The notes under the pieces were generated by a model. It had not been told where the DNA came from and did no database searches. It saw only the letters and a program-made list of their open reading frames with translations. Position numbers and translations under genes: made by a program. 59,678 nt of DNA from Bacillus sp. (in: firmicutes) (GTDB lineage Bacteria > Bacillota > Bacilli > Bacillales > Salisediminibacteriaceae). Below, piece after piece: positions 36,109-44,929 of the stretch (position 1 is its first letter; every line of letters starts with the position of its first letter). The DNA lies in NCBI GenBank assembly GCA_021208645.1, contig JAJOJL010000032.1, forward strand, positions 1 to 59,678, read 5' to 3'.

Positions 36109-36307
36109 AACATTCGTCCTTTCTCCTTTTTAAACTGATTCCTTCTATTATTATAATAATTTCTTGTGAAAAAAACACTAAATGTTAATTATGACAAATG
36201 TATTGACACAGAATCAGAATTATTAGATAATTAAAAACATTTAAATGCGTTCGTCTTTCTTCCGTTAAAACAAACGCGTAAATTATCAATAAGAAAGGTG
36301 GACGAAT

Positions 36308-37156
36308 ATGAAAACTAAGGTAAGCTTTATTGGTGCTGGTGCAATGGCAGAATCACTAATATGTGGTTGGACAAATGGGAAGGTTTTAAAAGGGGGAGAA
36401 ATTTCCATAACAAACAGAGCTAACGACCAGCGTCTTCAGGAATTGGAAGCATATTACGGAGTAAAAAGTACTAGAATTAAAGAAGAGTTAATCACTCCAG
36501 GTACTTTCATCATTTTAGCGTGCAAACCGAAGGACTGGGCTACTGCATTGGAAGAGTTTATTCCTTATTTTACGGAAGAAACACCGATTATCTCCGTAAT
36601 GGCAGGTGTTTCCACAAGCTCCATTGAAAGGTTTGTGGGGAAAAATAATATACCCGTTATCCGAACCATGCCCAACACGTCAGCAACAGTAGGGGCATCC
36701 ATGACCACAATCAGCTATGGAGTTGCTGTTGATTACAACACTCGAAAAACAGTAAACGAACTGTTCCTTCGTATTGGAGAAACGGCTGAAGTACCAGAAG
36801 AGCAAATGGACGCCATGACGGCTCTAACAGGAACAGGGCCTGCCTATATTTATTATTTGATGGAAGCGATGGAAATAGCTGCCGAAAAAATGGGTGTGGA
36901 AGCCTCTCTTGCGAAAATCCTCGTTTCTCAAACCCTACTGGGGGCAAGCAAGCGGGTGCAAGGAGGAAGTGAACGGCCAGCCCAACTATACAAACAAATC
37001 ATGAGTCCTGGCGGGACGACAGAAGCAGGCTTCAAGGTATTGAAAGATCATCATGTTCACGATGCTTTTGTAGCTTGCATTCTCCGTGCCTGGGAGCGCT
37101 CTGTGGAACTGGGGCAATCAACCATTCAAGCCCCAATTAAAGAGGATAAAAGATAG
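36308..37156 (+). CDS. proI: pyrroline-5-carboxylate reductase (ProI)
   Basis: Final step of proline synthesis: NAD(P)H reduction of pyrroline-5-carboxylate. The 282-residue protein has the N-terminal Rossmann motif FIGAGAMAESLI and the C-terminal signature ALTGTGPAYIYYLMEAMEIA ... MSPGGTTEAGFKVL. B. subtilis has several paralogues (ProG, ProH, ProI); the closeness to yqjQ- and yqjM-type genes indicates ProI. AGAAAGGTGG precedes the ATG. Proline is a common osmoprotectant in Bacillus, but whether this copy serves that role cannot be seen here. Confidence 0.93.
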   Translation: MKTKVSFIGAGAMAESLICGWTNGKVLKGGEISITNRANDQRLQELEAYYGVKSTRIKEELITPGTFIILACKPKDWATALEEFIPYFTEETPIISVMAGVSTSSIERFVGKNNIPVIRTMPNTSATVGASMTTISYGVAVDYNTRKTVNELFLRIGETAEVPEEQMDAMTALTGTGPAYIYYLMEAMEIAAEKMGVEASLAKILVSQTLLGASKRVQGGSERPAQLYKQIMSPGGTTEAGFKVLKDHHVHDAFVACILRAWERSVELGQSTIQAPIKEDKR

Positions 37157-37309
37157 TTAAAGCTAATTTTTAGAACATTTCCCTCTTGTATAACATTTCC
37201 TTTTCTTTGCAGAAGTAATAAGCTATAATTATACTAACATTATCATAGTGTTTTTTAGAAAAAATATAACATAGTCCTATTTCTTTCTGCCTAATTAGGA
37301 GGTATAAAT

Positions 37310-38624
37310 ATGAAGAAAAGCCATTACGACGTAGTCATCGTCGGCGGCGGCTTGGCCGGATTATCTGCAGCTGCATATCTTTCCCACCAAGGGAAAAAAG
37401 TAGTACTCATTGAAAGGGGAAAGCTTGGCGGCCGAGCAATGACCATTAAAATGAAGGGGTTTCAATTTAACTTTGGAGCCCATGCCATATACGGAAGAGA
37501 CCAATCGTTCTTAACAACAATGGAAAAAGAAATGGGTCTTAAGCTGTATTGGTCTGATTTTACACAAATGAAAGCAAAATACGATTTAGGAGAAGAGGTC
37601 TCCGTTGTACCTTCAAACATTGGTGGATTAATTCAAACAAAACTATTAAAAGGAATGGATAAGTTCCGTTTTGCCTATCATATATTATTTACTACGCTCG
37701 GATTTGAAAAAGGTGACCCTAATGTTTCTATCCAAGAATGGCTGGAAAATAAAAAGGTGAGTCCCGCGGTTAAAGAAATGATGTTAAATCTCGCTTCTTC
37801 CAATTTCTTTACAGGTGAACCAGAGCGAATCCCATCTGATGTATTTTTCGGCTATTACAGAAGACTATTTAAGACCAATATCCCTGTAAGCTATATTCAA
37901 GGGGGCTGGGAAAAATTAATAAATGAATTTGTAAGAGTCATTGAAAAAAATGGTGGAGAAATACTCACGAAAACAAAAGCTACAAATGTTGTCGTCGATA
38001 CTAATAAGGTTAAAGAAGTCCACGCTAATAAAACCATATTCACGGCAGATGATTTTATATTTGCCATCCCTCCCGAGGAGTTGAGGGAGTTGTATAAAGG
38101 ATCTGTTCTGGAAGAGGACTTGGAAGACTACAAAAATTTTGAGCCCACATATGTCATGTTTTATGATATTGGTTTAAGGAGAAGAATTGATTCACCATAC
38201 ACCTACATTTTTGATAAAGAAAGACAAATATTTATCTCGGATATTTCTTATTATGATATGGAAGCCGCTCCTCCTGGAGGTCAGCTATTACAGGCAGTTG
38301 CTTATTTAAAGAAACATGAAATTGAAGACCTAAAACGCACACGAAAAAATCAAACAAAATATTGAACTTTTCTATGACAAACACTATGAAGGCTGGAGAA
38401 AAGAATTAGTGGTGCCCCGTGTATCAAAAGTCGCTGTCGTTCAGGCAATAAAATGGACGATGCATCAACGGGGATTGCCTACTCATTTACCGAAAATTGT
38501 CAATTGCTTCTTTGCCGGTGATTGGTGCCGTGGTGCTGGACAATTATCTGAACTCTCTTTTTCCAGTGCTTATGATGTATGTCAGCAAATTATTAAAAAA
38601 CAAGCAGCAAAAAATAGTGCCTAA
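37310..38624 (+). CDS. FAD-dependent desaturase/amine-oxidase-like oxidoreductase, one frameshift
   Basis: FAD flavoprotein of about 437 residues after correction. The N-terminus has YDVVIVGGGLAGLSAAAYL and LIERGKLGGRAMT (FAD fold); the C-terminus has NCFFAGDWCRGAGQLSELSF (second FAD motif, AGDW). The frame breaks around the A4 run at 38332-38335: removing one base turns LKRTRKNQTKY-stop into LNAHEKIKQNIELF and joins the two parts. It resembles phytoene-desaturase-like and protoporphyrinogen-oxidase-like proteins of Bacillus whose substrates are unknown. It is a different protein from the desaturase at 27834: the two share only the FAD-binding ends. AGGAGG lies upstream. It is a single-gene unit with a terminator. 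Confidence 0.85.
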
Positions 38625-38644
38625 ACCTCCATACCAATTGATTC

Positions 38645-38682
38645 AAAAACCTATTTCAGAATGATATCTGAAATAGGTTTTT
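38645..38682 (+). terminator. terminator of the 37310 flavoprotein gene
   Basis: AAAAACCTATTTCAGA pairs with TCTGAAATAGGTTTTT, then ATTTATTC. A perfect stem 21 bases after the stop. Confidence 0.85.
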
Positions 38683-38746
38683 ATTTATTCTTCCGACTCT
38701 TTTTAGTAGAATAAATAACGATGCAGTATTTTTTGGAGGAGTAACT

Positions 38747-39538
38747 ATGACAACGTGGAAAAATACAATCCGTAAATTAGTAGAGCACCGTTATTTTTCA
38801 AGGATAATTATTAGTTTAATTTTATTTAATGCAATTGTTGTTGGCGTTGAGACATACCCTGCCATATATGACGAACATAAGCAATTGTTCTTTCGAATTG
38901 ATGCTATCCTTCTTTGGATATTTACTGTGGAAATTGCCATGCGACTGATTGCTGCTCCTAACCTAAAAGATTTCTTTAGAAGCAGTTGGAATTGGTTCGA
39001 TATCCTTATCGTTGGTGCAGGACATATATTCATGGGGGCACACTTCATTACAGTTTTACGAATTTTGAGGGTTCTCCGTGTATTCAGAGCCATTTCTGTA
39101 ATCCCTTCCTTACGGAAACTCGTGGACGCCCTGCTCTTGACCATCCCCGCATTAGGGAACATTATGCTATTAATGAGTATCATCTTTTATATTTTTGCAG
39201 TCACTGGCACCATTCTTTTCCGAGAGGTTGCCCCTGAATACTTTGGGTCATTACAACTTTCATTATTAACATTATTTCAAGTCGTTACATTAGAATCTTG
39301 GGCTAGTGAAGTCATGAGACCAATTTTCCATGAACTACCATGGTCTTGGGTTTATTTTGTAGCATTCGTCCTTGTTGGAACATTTGTCATCTTCAACCTA
39401 TTTATAGGGGTAATCGTCAATAATGTGGAAAAAGCAGATGCTACGGAGGAAGAAATAAAAGATACACATAATGAAGTAGTAGAACTTCGGAAAGAAGTTC
39501 AAGAATTGAAAGCATTGCTAGTAAAGCAGTTAAAATAA
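38747..39538 (+). CDS. voltage-gated sodium channel, NaChBac family
   Basis: Single-domain, six-helix voltage-gated cation channel that works as a homotetramer. S1 to S3 run to about residue 95. S4 (ITVLRILRVLRVFR, arginines at 105, 108, 111, 114) is the voltage sensor. The pore loop has FQVVTLESWAS (filter TLESWAS, residues 181-187), identical to the sodium-selective filter of NaChBac from B. halodurans, and S6 is FVLVGTFVIFNLFIGVIVNN. The C-terminal tail from EEEIKDTHNEVVELRKEVQE is a coiled coil that assembles the tetramer. Length 263, against 274 for NaChBac. In alkaliphilic Bacillus this channel supports sodium re-entry for pH control and motility. GGAGGAG precedes the ATG. Confidence 0.95.
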   Translation: MTTWKNTIRKLVEHRYFSRIIISLILFNAIVVGVETYPAIYDEHKQLFFRIDAILLWIFTVEIAMRLIAAPNLKDFFRSSWNWFDILIVGAGHIFMGAHFITVLRILRVLRVFRAISVIPSLRKLVDALLLTIPALGNIMLLMSIIFYIFAVTGTILFREVAPEYFGSLQLSLLTLFQVVTLESWASEVMRPIFHELPWSWVYFVAFVLVGTFVIFNLFIGVIVNNVEKADATEEEIKDTHNEVVELRKEVQELKALLVKQLK

Positions 39539-39615
39539 TGTTCTAGAAAAATCCCGTCTCGAACATTTGTCTGAATGGGAGATTTTATTTGTCCCTACCA
39601 CCTTTCCATTTACGA

Positions 39616-39632
39616 TGTGAGATTATCTAACA
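39616..39632 (+). promoter_or_regulatory. TnrA/GlnR box upstream of tnrA
   Basis: TGTGAGATTATCTAACA matches the 17-base consensus TGTNANAWWWTNTNACA at every fixed position. It lies 75 bases before the tnrA start. tnrA is autoregulated in B. subtilis, so this is its expected operator. Confidence 0.85.
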
Positions 39633-39707
39633 AAATAGCCAAATATGTTTAAAAGACATGTTATAGTAGGATATATAAAATCGGCTAAAGAAGGAAGGGA
39701 GATTCCT

Positions 39708-40001
39708 TTGTCCTATAAAGAAAAGAAAGTAATCAGCATCGGTGTTATCAGTGAATTAACCGGTCTTTCGGAACGTCAAATTCGTTATTATGAGGAGCGA
39801 AAATTAATTTTTCCTGAACGAAGCAAAGGGGGAACACGAAAATATTCCTTCAATGATGTGGAGAGACTAGTGGATATTGCTAATAAAATAGAGGATGGAA
39901 TGCAAACATTTGAAATACGGAAAGAAGAAAAGAAGAAAGCAAATATTCGCGAAAAGATGTTACGAGGTCAATTAAATGCTGCCTTTAAAATGAGAAAATA
40001 A
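39708..40001 (+). CDS. tnrA: TnrA, MerR-type global nitrogen regulator
   Basis: Transcription factor active under nitrogen limitation; feedback-inhibited glutamine synthetase binds it and blocks DNA binding. The 97-residue protein has the MerR helix-turn-helix ([20 protein letters not shown] then [20 protein letters not shown]) and a short C-terminal tail ending [11 protein letters not shown], which matches the TnrA segment contacted by glutamine synthetase (GQLNAHF in B. subtilis). This tail separates it from GlnR. The start is TTG 39708, after GGAAGGGAG; an in-frame ATG at 39645 would add 21 residues without a ribosome site. It is monocistronic with a perfect TnrA box upstream. Confidence 0.93.
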   Translation: MSYKEKKVISIGVISELTGLSERQIRYYEERKLIFPERSKGGTRKYSFNDVERLVDIANKIEDGMQTFEIRKEEKKKANIREKMLRGQLNAAFKMRK

Positions 40002-40004
40002 AAA

Positions 40005-40058
40005 AGAGATCGTTTGTAAGGGGAAAATAAAATTGTTCCCTTTTAAACAATCTCTTAT
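40005..40058 (+). terminator. tnrA intrinsic terminator
   Basis: AAGAGATCGTTTGTAAGGGGAA pairs imperfectly with TTCCCTTTTAAACAATCTCTT, followed by ATTTTTTTTG. Confidence 0.85.
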
Positions 40059-40129
40059 TTTTTTTGCTTATTTCGTATGCCTTTCGAGGCATAATACATA
40101 TATAAACTATGGTGGAGGGAACTTAACTT

Positions 40130-40945
40130 ATGCGTAACCCTAGAGCTATTCCTATTTCTTTTCTAACTTTACTTGTTATAAGTATGGCAATTTATCCAAC
40201 TCCAATCTTAGCAAATGATTGGGAATTTCCTAAAGCAGCCATTATTATAGATGATTTTGGTGGTTATACTGGAGGCGTGGAGAAATTTTTAAATGCAGAT
40301 ATTCCCATAACGGTTGCGATTATGCCGTTTCTAGACGGTTCAACGGAGCAAGCAGAGCTTGCTCACGACTTAGGCTTTGAAGTCATGATTCACCTTCCTT
40401 TGGAACCGAAAAAGGGAAAAAAATCATGGCTTGGGCCCCTCCCGATCACTTCCGATCTTGATACGGAAGAAGTAAAAAGAAGAGTAAAAAAGGCAATTGA
40501 AGATGTTCCCCATGCTCGTGGATTGAACAATCACATGGGTTCAAAAATAGTAGGTAACGAACGGATTGTCCGTGCTATTCTGGAAGTGGCAAAAGAGCAT
40601 CACCTCTATATTGTAGACAGTGCAACTAGCGGTGACTCCGTTTTAGAAACGGTAGCAGAGGAATTAAATATTCCATTCGCCAAAAGAGACACATTCCTTG
40701 ATGACAGTTATTCTTCTAGGGATCATGTATATAAGCAGATGCTGACACTTTGCAGACTTGCCAGAGAGAAAGGACAGGCAATTGCTATTGGCCACGTAGG
40801 TGTAAAAGGTCTAGACACGTTCAACGGTATTACTGATGCTCTACCTTATTTTGAAGAAAACAACGTGAAAATTGTCCCTGCTTCCCACTTAATTAAAACT
40901 AAAATTGAAGAAAAGCCTGGATCTTTTTGGCAATTTGGAGGTTAA
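40130..40945 (+). CDS. divergent polysaccharide deacetylase (YibQ family), secreted
   Basis: Secreted carbohydrate-deacetylase-like protein of 271 residues. A signal peptide (residues about 8-28, cleaving after ILA) precedes a NodB-type barrel of the divergent YibQ family: AAIIIDDFGGYTGGVEKFLN (metal Asp pair), EVMIHLPLEP (His), RGLNNHMGSKIV and AIAIGHVGVKG. The true substrate is not known for this family; a wall or surface glycan is likely from its location. It is followed 9 bases later by an acetyltransferase gene and shares a terminator with it, so they form a small operon. Confidence 0.87.
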   Translation: MRNPRAIPISFLTLLVISMAIYPTPILANDWEFPKAAIIIDDFGGYTGGVEKFLNADIPITVAIMPFLDGSTEQAELAHDLGFEVMIHLPLEPKKGKKSWLGPLPITSDLDTEEVKRRVKKAIEDVPHARGLNNHMGSKIVGNERIVRAILEVAKEHHLYIVDSATSGDSVLETVAEELNIPFAKRDTFLDDSYSSRDHVYKQMLTLCRLAREKGQAIAIGHVGVKGLDTFNGITDALPYFEENNVKIVPASHLIKTKIEEKPGSFWQFGG

Positions 40946-40954
40946 TTTACTTTT

Positions 40955-41503
40955 ATGAATCAAGCTGATCCAAAAAAACTAATATTAGAAGTTAGAGCCA
41001 AGGATGGCACTAATGTTATTCTCCGCCCTGCTGAAAAAAACGATGCCCACGATATCATTTCAAATGTAGAAGACATTATCCAAGAAGGAAAGTATATACA
41101 AAAGGAGAGAGTAAGGACGATAGAGGAAGAACAAAACTTTATTCAAGAAATGATTGATAAAGATAATATGTATACAGCCATTGTCATTGATGGAAAAGTA
41201 GTTGGAATCGCCCGGTTAGTAAGGGGTGATTTAAAAATGAAACGTCACACAGCCTTATTCAGAACATGGCTAAGTAAAGAAGCACAAGGTAAAGGACTAG
41301 GGAACAGTATTATGGATTACACCATTCATTGGGGAAAAATTCACGAACTTCATAAAATTTGTTTAACGGTATTTGCATCCAACAAAGTAGCAAAACATCT
41401 TTATGAAAAGTTTGGGTTTGTTACGGAGGGGATCCAAAGAGAACAAGTATACATTGATGGGAAGTTTGATGATGAGGTGTTCATGGCGTACTTTTATAAT
41501 TAA
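40955..41503 (+). CDS. GNAT family N-acetyltransferase
   Basis: Acetyl-CoA-dependent acetyltransferase of 182 residues. The acetyl-CoA loop is seen in FRTWLSKEAQGKGLGNSIMD (motif A, QGKGLG) and the C-terminal part has LTVFASNKVAKHLYEKFGFV and EGIQREQVYIDGKFDDEVFM, like RimJ/RimL and polyamine or antibiotic acetyltransferases. The substrate cannot be told from sequence. It follows the deacetylase gene by 9 bases and is the last gene before a strong terminator. Confidence 0.85.
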   Translation: MNQADPKKLILEVRAKDGTNVILRPAEKNDAHDIISNVEDIIQEGKYIQKERVRTIEEEQNFIQEMIDKDNMYTAIVIDGKVVGIARLVRGDLKMKRHTALFRTWLSKEAQGKGLGNSIMDYTIHWGKIHELHKICLTVFASNKVAKHLYEKFGFVTEGIQREQVYIDGKFDDEVFMAYFYN

Positions 41504-41537
41504 AAAGGATTGTGTTTAATAATCACAATCCTTTTTA
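41504..41537. terminator. bidirectional terminator after the acetyltransferase gene
   Basis: AAAAAGGATTGTG pairs with CACAATCCTTTTT across a 9-base loop. The convergent gene at 41535 also ends here. Confidence 0.85.
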
Positions 41538-41780
41538 TTGTGTATTCTTTTTAAATGGGATTATTTCAGCAGGAGGTCGCTCAATAAGTATGTCAACTAT
41601 TCGATACCCTTCCCTTTTTCTTTTTTCAAAAGTTCCCTTCGTGATTGGACGCTTTCTTCCCCATTGTAAAGACGAAATGTCCTCCCAAGAATTATGGGTA
41701 ATCATTTCCTGCTTATAATAATAACTATTCCCAGATAAATACCTTTCACGTACGTACTTTACTGTTTGTTTGCTGTGCAT
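41535..41780 (-). CDS. small basic hypothetical protein
   Basis: An 81-residue basic protein (MHSKQTVKYVRERYLSGNSY...) with RKRPITKGTFEKRKREGYRI and a C-terminal IERPPAEIIPF. I do not recognise the family. ATG 41780 has GAGGTG seven bases upstream, which decides this start; the frame is open to an ATG at 41951 that lacks a ribosome site and would add 57 residues. No membrane segment. It diverges from the CBS-domain gene. Confidence 0.55.
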   Translation of the reverse strand: MHSKQTVKYVRERYLSGNSYYYKQEMITHNSWEDISSLQWGRKRPITKGTFEKRKREGYRIVDILIERPPAEIIPFKKNTQ

Positions 41781-41983
41781 TGGTTTCACCTCACTACTAG
41801 TATGGTTAAACCGAGAAAAACGTAAACATAGGACAAGCACTGTTTCCTTTTCTTTTACATAAACAATATTGTAAGCGTTTTCAGATGCATTGACTTTTTT
41901 CCTGCTTCCCACTACCATAGAAAGTGGATGCAATTCCCTTTCACTTAACATAAAAAAATCTTACAAAAGAAAGTGTGCATTAC

Positions 41984-42433
41984 ATGCAAAAACTAGATGA
42001 CAGCAGTATTTTAGAAACACCGATTCAGTCCTTCATTATTTCAGTAGAAAAAGTTGCCCATGTTCAACCTGAAAATACATTAGAACACGCCCTTTTAATC
42101 TTAATAAAATCAGGCTATACAGCAATCCCTGTTTTAGATACTGAAAATAAACTTCATGGACTTATTAGTAAGGCCCAAATATTAGACTCCATATTAGGAC
42201 TGGAACGTATAGAACCAGAGAGACTTCAAACTACAAGAGTATCTGAAGTTATGACTACTTCCATTGCCCGTATGAAAAATGCAGAACCTTTTGAACGCGC
42301 TTTGTCCTACTCCATTAATCACCCTTTTATATGTGTCGAGGATGATGCAGGGGCATTTTTAGGAATTATAACTCGTAGTAAGTTATTAGCCCATATTAAT
42401 GGTTTCTTACACAGCTGTAAAAAATTAAAATAA
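41984..42433 (+). CDS. darB: c-di-AMP-binding CBS domain protein (DarB/CbpB, YkuL-like)
   Basis: Small protein of two CBS repeats (about residues 18-75 and 83-140). In B. subtilis DarB binds c-di-AMP; the free form binds the stringent-response enzyme Rel and pyruvate carboxylase. The match is shown by KVAHVQPENTLEHALLILIK, SGYTAIPVLDTENKLHGLIS, ILGLERIEPERL and the central VSEVMTTSIARM, all close to YkuL. The 149-residue length agrees (147 in B. subtilis). ATG 41984 is taken as the start; an upstream GTG at 41975 is possible. A terminator follows directly. Confidence 0.9.
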   Translation: MQKLDDSSILETPIQSFIISVEKVAHVQPENTLEHALLILIKSGYTAIPVLDTENKLHGLISKAQILDSILGLERIEPERLQTTRVSEVMTTSIARMKNAEPFERALSYSINHPFICVEDDAGAFLGIITRSKLLAHINGFLHSCKKLK

Positions 42434-42435
42434 TC

Positions 42436-42462
42436 AGATCCCAATAGGGGTCTTTTTTTTTT
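42436..42462 (+). terminator. darB intrinsic terminator
   Basis: AGATCCC pairs with GGGGTCT across a 4-base loop and is followed by an uninterrupted run of T. Confidence 0.85.
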
Positions 42463-42577
42463 GGCCATACGCATTGTAGTAGAGAGGATAAATCGAAGGA
42501 AAGCCCATTAACTACTCATTTTATTACCAAATATGATAAATTAGAGACAACTACATATTATACGAGGAGTGTTATTA

Positions 42578-43594
42578 ATGAACAGCAAACTATTTTCATC
42601 CTACTCTATTGGAGCTATCACATTAAAAAATCGTATCGTTATGTCACCAATGTGCATGTATTCATCTGATAATGAAGGTGGTAAAGTAACAGACTGGCAT
42701 TTAACCCATTATATAAGCCGAGCTGTCGGGCAAGTTGGTCTAATTATGATAGAAGCAACCACCGTTACTAAGCAAGGACAAATCTCTCCTCATGATCTTG
42801 GAATCTGGTCTGATGAACATATCCAGGGGTTAAAAAAACTAACCGATGGCATAAAAGCCAACGGTGCTAAAACAGCTATCCAGCTTGCCCACGCCGGTCG
42901 TAAATCTACATATTCAGGAGACATTGTGGCGCCAAGTCCTATTCCCTTCAACGAAAAAATCAAGCAACCAGTTGAACTAACAAGAGAGGCGATCGAAGAA
43001 ATCATTCATGCTTTTAAAAATGCTGCTGTAAGATCAAAAGAAGCTGGCTTTGATATTATCGAAATTCATGGAGCCCATGGCTATTTAATTAATGAATTCC
43101 TTTCTCCCCTGTCAAACATTCGAACAGATGAGTATGGAGGTACAAAAGAAAATCGATTCCGATTTCTTAAGGAGATTATTAAGGAAGTGAAAGGGGTGTG
43201 GGACGGACCTCTATTTGTTAGAATTTCCGCCAATGAGTATCATGAAAAAGGCAATTCGATGAATGATTTTGTTTATTATGCAAAGGAAATGAAAAAGTTG
43301 GGAGTAGACTTAATCGACTGTAGCAGCGGTGGTGTGGTCCCAGCTCCCATTTCTCCTTATCCTGGGTACCAAGTTCCATTTGCAGAAACGATTCGAAAAG
43401 AAGCTGACATACCTACAGCTGCCGTTGGCTTAATCACAACAGGTATTCAAGCAGAAGAGATTCTTCAAAATGAACGTGCCGACTTAGTCTTTATTGGCCG
43501 AGAATTACTCCGAGACCCGTATTGGCCCCTTAGAGCAGCAAGTGAGCTCGGTGTTAATCTGGAAAGTCCAAATCAATACAATAGGGCATGGTAA
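42578..43594 (+). CDS. namA: NADPH dehydrogenase, old yellow enzyme (YqjM/NamA)
   Basis: FMN-dependent ene-reductase that reduces activated C=C bonds of enals and enones, linked to detoxification and oxidative stress. The 338-residue TIM barrel equals YqjM in length. Motifs are [20 protein letters not shown] (the Cys of PMCMYS tunes the flavin in the YqjM class), [11 protein letters not shown] (substrate-binding His), [20 protein letters not shown] (HxxHGYL) and the C-terminal [20 protein letters not shown] 42578 follows GAGGAG by nine bases. It starts 115 bases after the darB terminator. Confidence 0.95.
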   Translation: MNSKLFSSYSIGAITLKNRIVMSPMCMYSSDNEGGKVTDWHLTHYISRAVGQVGLIMIEATTVTKQGQISPHDLGIWSDEHIQGLKKLTDGIKANGAKTAIQLAHAGRKSTYSGDIVAPSPIPFNEKIKQPVELTREAIEEIIHAFKNAAVRSKEAGFDIIEIHGAHGYLINEFLSPLSNIRTDEYGGTKENRFRFLKEIIKEVKGVWDGPLFVRISANEYHEKGNSMNDFVYYAKEMKKLGVDLIDCSSGGVVPAPISPYPGYQVPFAETIRKEADIPTAAVGLITTGIQAEEILQNERADLVFIGRELLRDPYWPLRAASELGVNLESPNQYNRAW

Positions 43595-43626
43595 AAGAAA
43601 CTAGTAATGAAGGGAGAACTTGAACA

Positions 43627-44883
43627 ATGAGTTTTCGTTTTCAAAAACGCGTTCGTATAGCACCAGGAGTTAGGATCAATTTTAGTAAAAGGGGGGTCAG
43701 TGCATCTGCTGGCCCAAGGGGTTCCACCCTTACAGTAGGAAAGCGGGGGCTGTACGGTAATTTAGGTATACCAGGAAGTGGATTATCTTACCGGACCCGT
43801 CTTGACAAAAACGCAATTCGGTCCAGGAACAATACTCAACAAGGACAGGCAACTCGCACACCTTCTGTGGAGAATTCTAATAATCCAATTCAAGTTGCAT
43901 GGAATGAGGAGTTAGGAGATTTTAGCTTCACAACTGCTTCTGGACACTTTTTAAATGCCCAAGAAGAAAGACAAGTGCGCCGCACATATAAACTTGATCT
44001 TGTAAAAATGTATAAGGAGAAGGCTGAAGAGATCAATCATCAAACAGAACGTCTCCTTGACTTACACCACCAGTTATTTTATCCAGAACATAATTTTAAA
44101 GCCATTGTGGAAGCATCCTTGCCAGAGTTGGAAGCTCCCCCTTCTAGAGAAGAGTACATGAGGCTAGTAACAGACCGGGAAAAAAATATGCTTAACTTTT
44201 GGAATCAAATAAAAATACTGTTCCCAACCTTTAAAAAAGAGTTTAATGATAAAATTGAGAAACTGGTAGAGGCTGAGTATAACGAAACAATGACAAGCTA
44301 CAATAGTGAAAAACAAGCTATCCAAGAGGAAAAACATTCCCGTCGTCAACTAGCTTTGAAAGCAGAGACAGGTGAATTAGAGGCAATGGAAGAGTGGGTA
44401 AGCTTATTTTTAAATGAATTAGATTTCCCATTGGAAACAGATGTTGACTTTACTATTGTTACTGCTGAAGAATTATACGCAGACATCGATTTACCTACCA
44501 TCGATGAGATTCCCATAAAAAAGGCTGATATCTTAAAATCAGGTAAACTGAAAATAAAAGATAAAACACAAAGAGATCATAGGGAAGATTATGCTCTCCT
44601 TGTTGGCGGAACGGCCCTTTATATAGCCAGCTTCTTCTTTCGTTACTTACCTACTTTAAAAAATGTTTATATTTCAGGTTATAATCAAGTTCTAGATGTT
44701 TCGACTGGTCATGAAACAGATCAGTATATTTACAGTTTGAAGATCAATAAAGAAGTACTCTACTCATTGAATATGGAAAATGTCCACCCAATCAGAGCTT
44801 TCGAAAATTTTCAGCCAAGACTCGATGTAACTAAAACATTTATTTTTAAAGAAATAACCCCATATTCTCCTTCAGGTGAATAA
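43627..44883 (+). CDS. DUF4236 domain protein with long C-terminal region
   Basis: A 418-residue protein starting with a DUF4236 domain (residues 1-58: FRFQKRVRIAPGVRINFSK then RGVSASAGPRGSTLTVGKRG and GIPGSGLSYRTRL). DUF4236 is a short domain of unknown function found at the N-terminus of varied proteins. The remaining 350 residues have a helical, charged middle (about 110-250) and a C-terminal part with ALLVGGTALYIASFFFRYLP and VYISGYNQVLDVSTGHETDQ, which I do not recognise. It follows namA by 32 bases, so it may be read from the same transcript. A strong terminator follows. Confidence 0.85.
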   Translation: MSFRFQKRVRIAPGVRINFSKRGVSASAGPRGSTLTVGKRGLYGNLGIPGSGLSYRTRLDKNAIRSRNNTQQGQATRTPSVENSNNPIQVAWNEELGDFSFTTASGHFLNAQEERQVRRTYKLDLVKMYKEKAEEINHQTERLLDLHHQLFYPEHNFKAIVEASLPELEAPPSREEYMRLVTDREKNMLNFWNQIKILFPTFKKEFNDKIEKLVEAEYNETMTSYNSEKQAIQEEKHSRRQLALKAETGELEAMEEWVSLFLNELDFPLETDVDFTIVTAEELYADIDLPTIDEIPIKKADILKSGKLKIKDKTQRDHREDYALLVGGTALYIASFFFRYLPTLKNVYISGYNQVLDVSTGHETDQYIYSLKINKEVLYSLNMENVHPIRAFENFQPRLDVTKTFIFKEITPYSPSGE

Positions 44884-44887
44884 AGGG

Positions 44888-44919
44888 AAATCCCCGGCTG
44901 GTTAACCAGCCGGGGATTT
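44888..44919. terminator. bidirectional terminator
   Basis: AAATCCCCGGCTGG pairs perfectly with CCAGCCGGGGATTT over a TTAA loop. The convergent DUF4236 and binding-protein genes end on either side. Confidence 0.9.
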
Positions 44920-44929
44920 ATTAAGTTAA

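Noticed and set aside
39541-39590. Terminator after the sodium channel gene
   Set aside because: AAAATCCCGTCTCG and TGGGAGATTTT can pair only with several mismatches and a large loop, so I did not list it.
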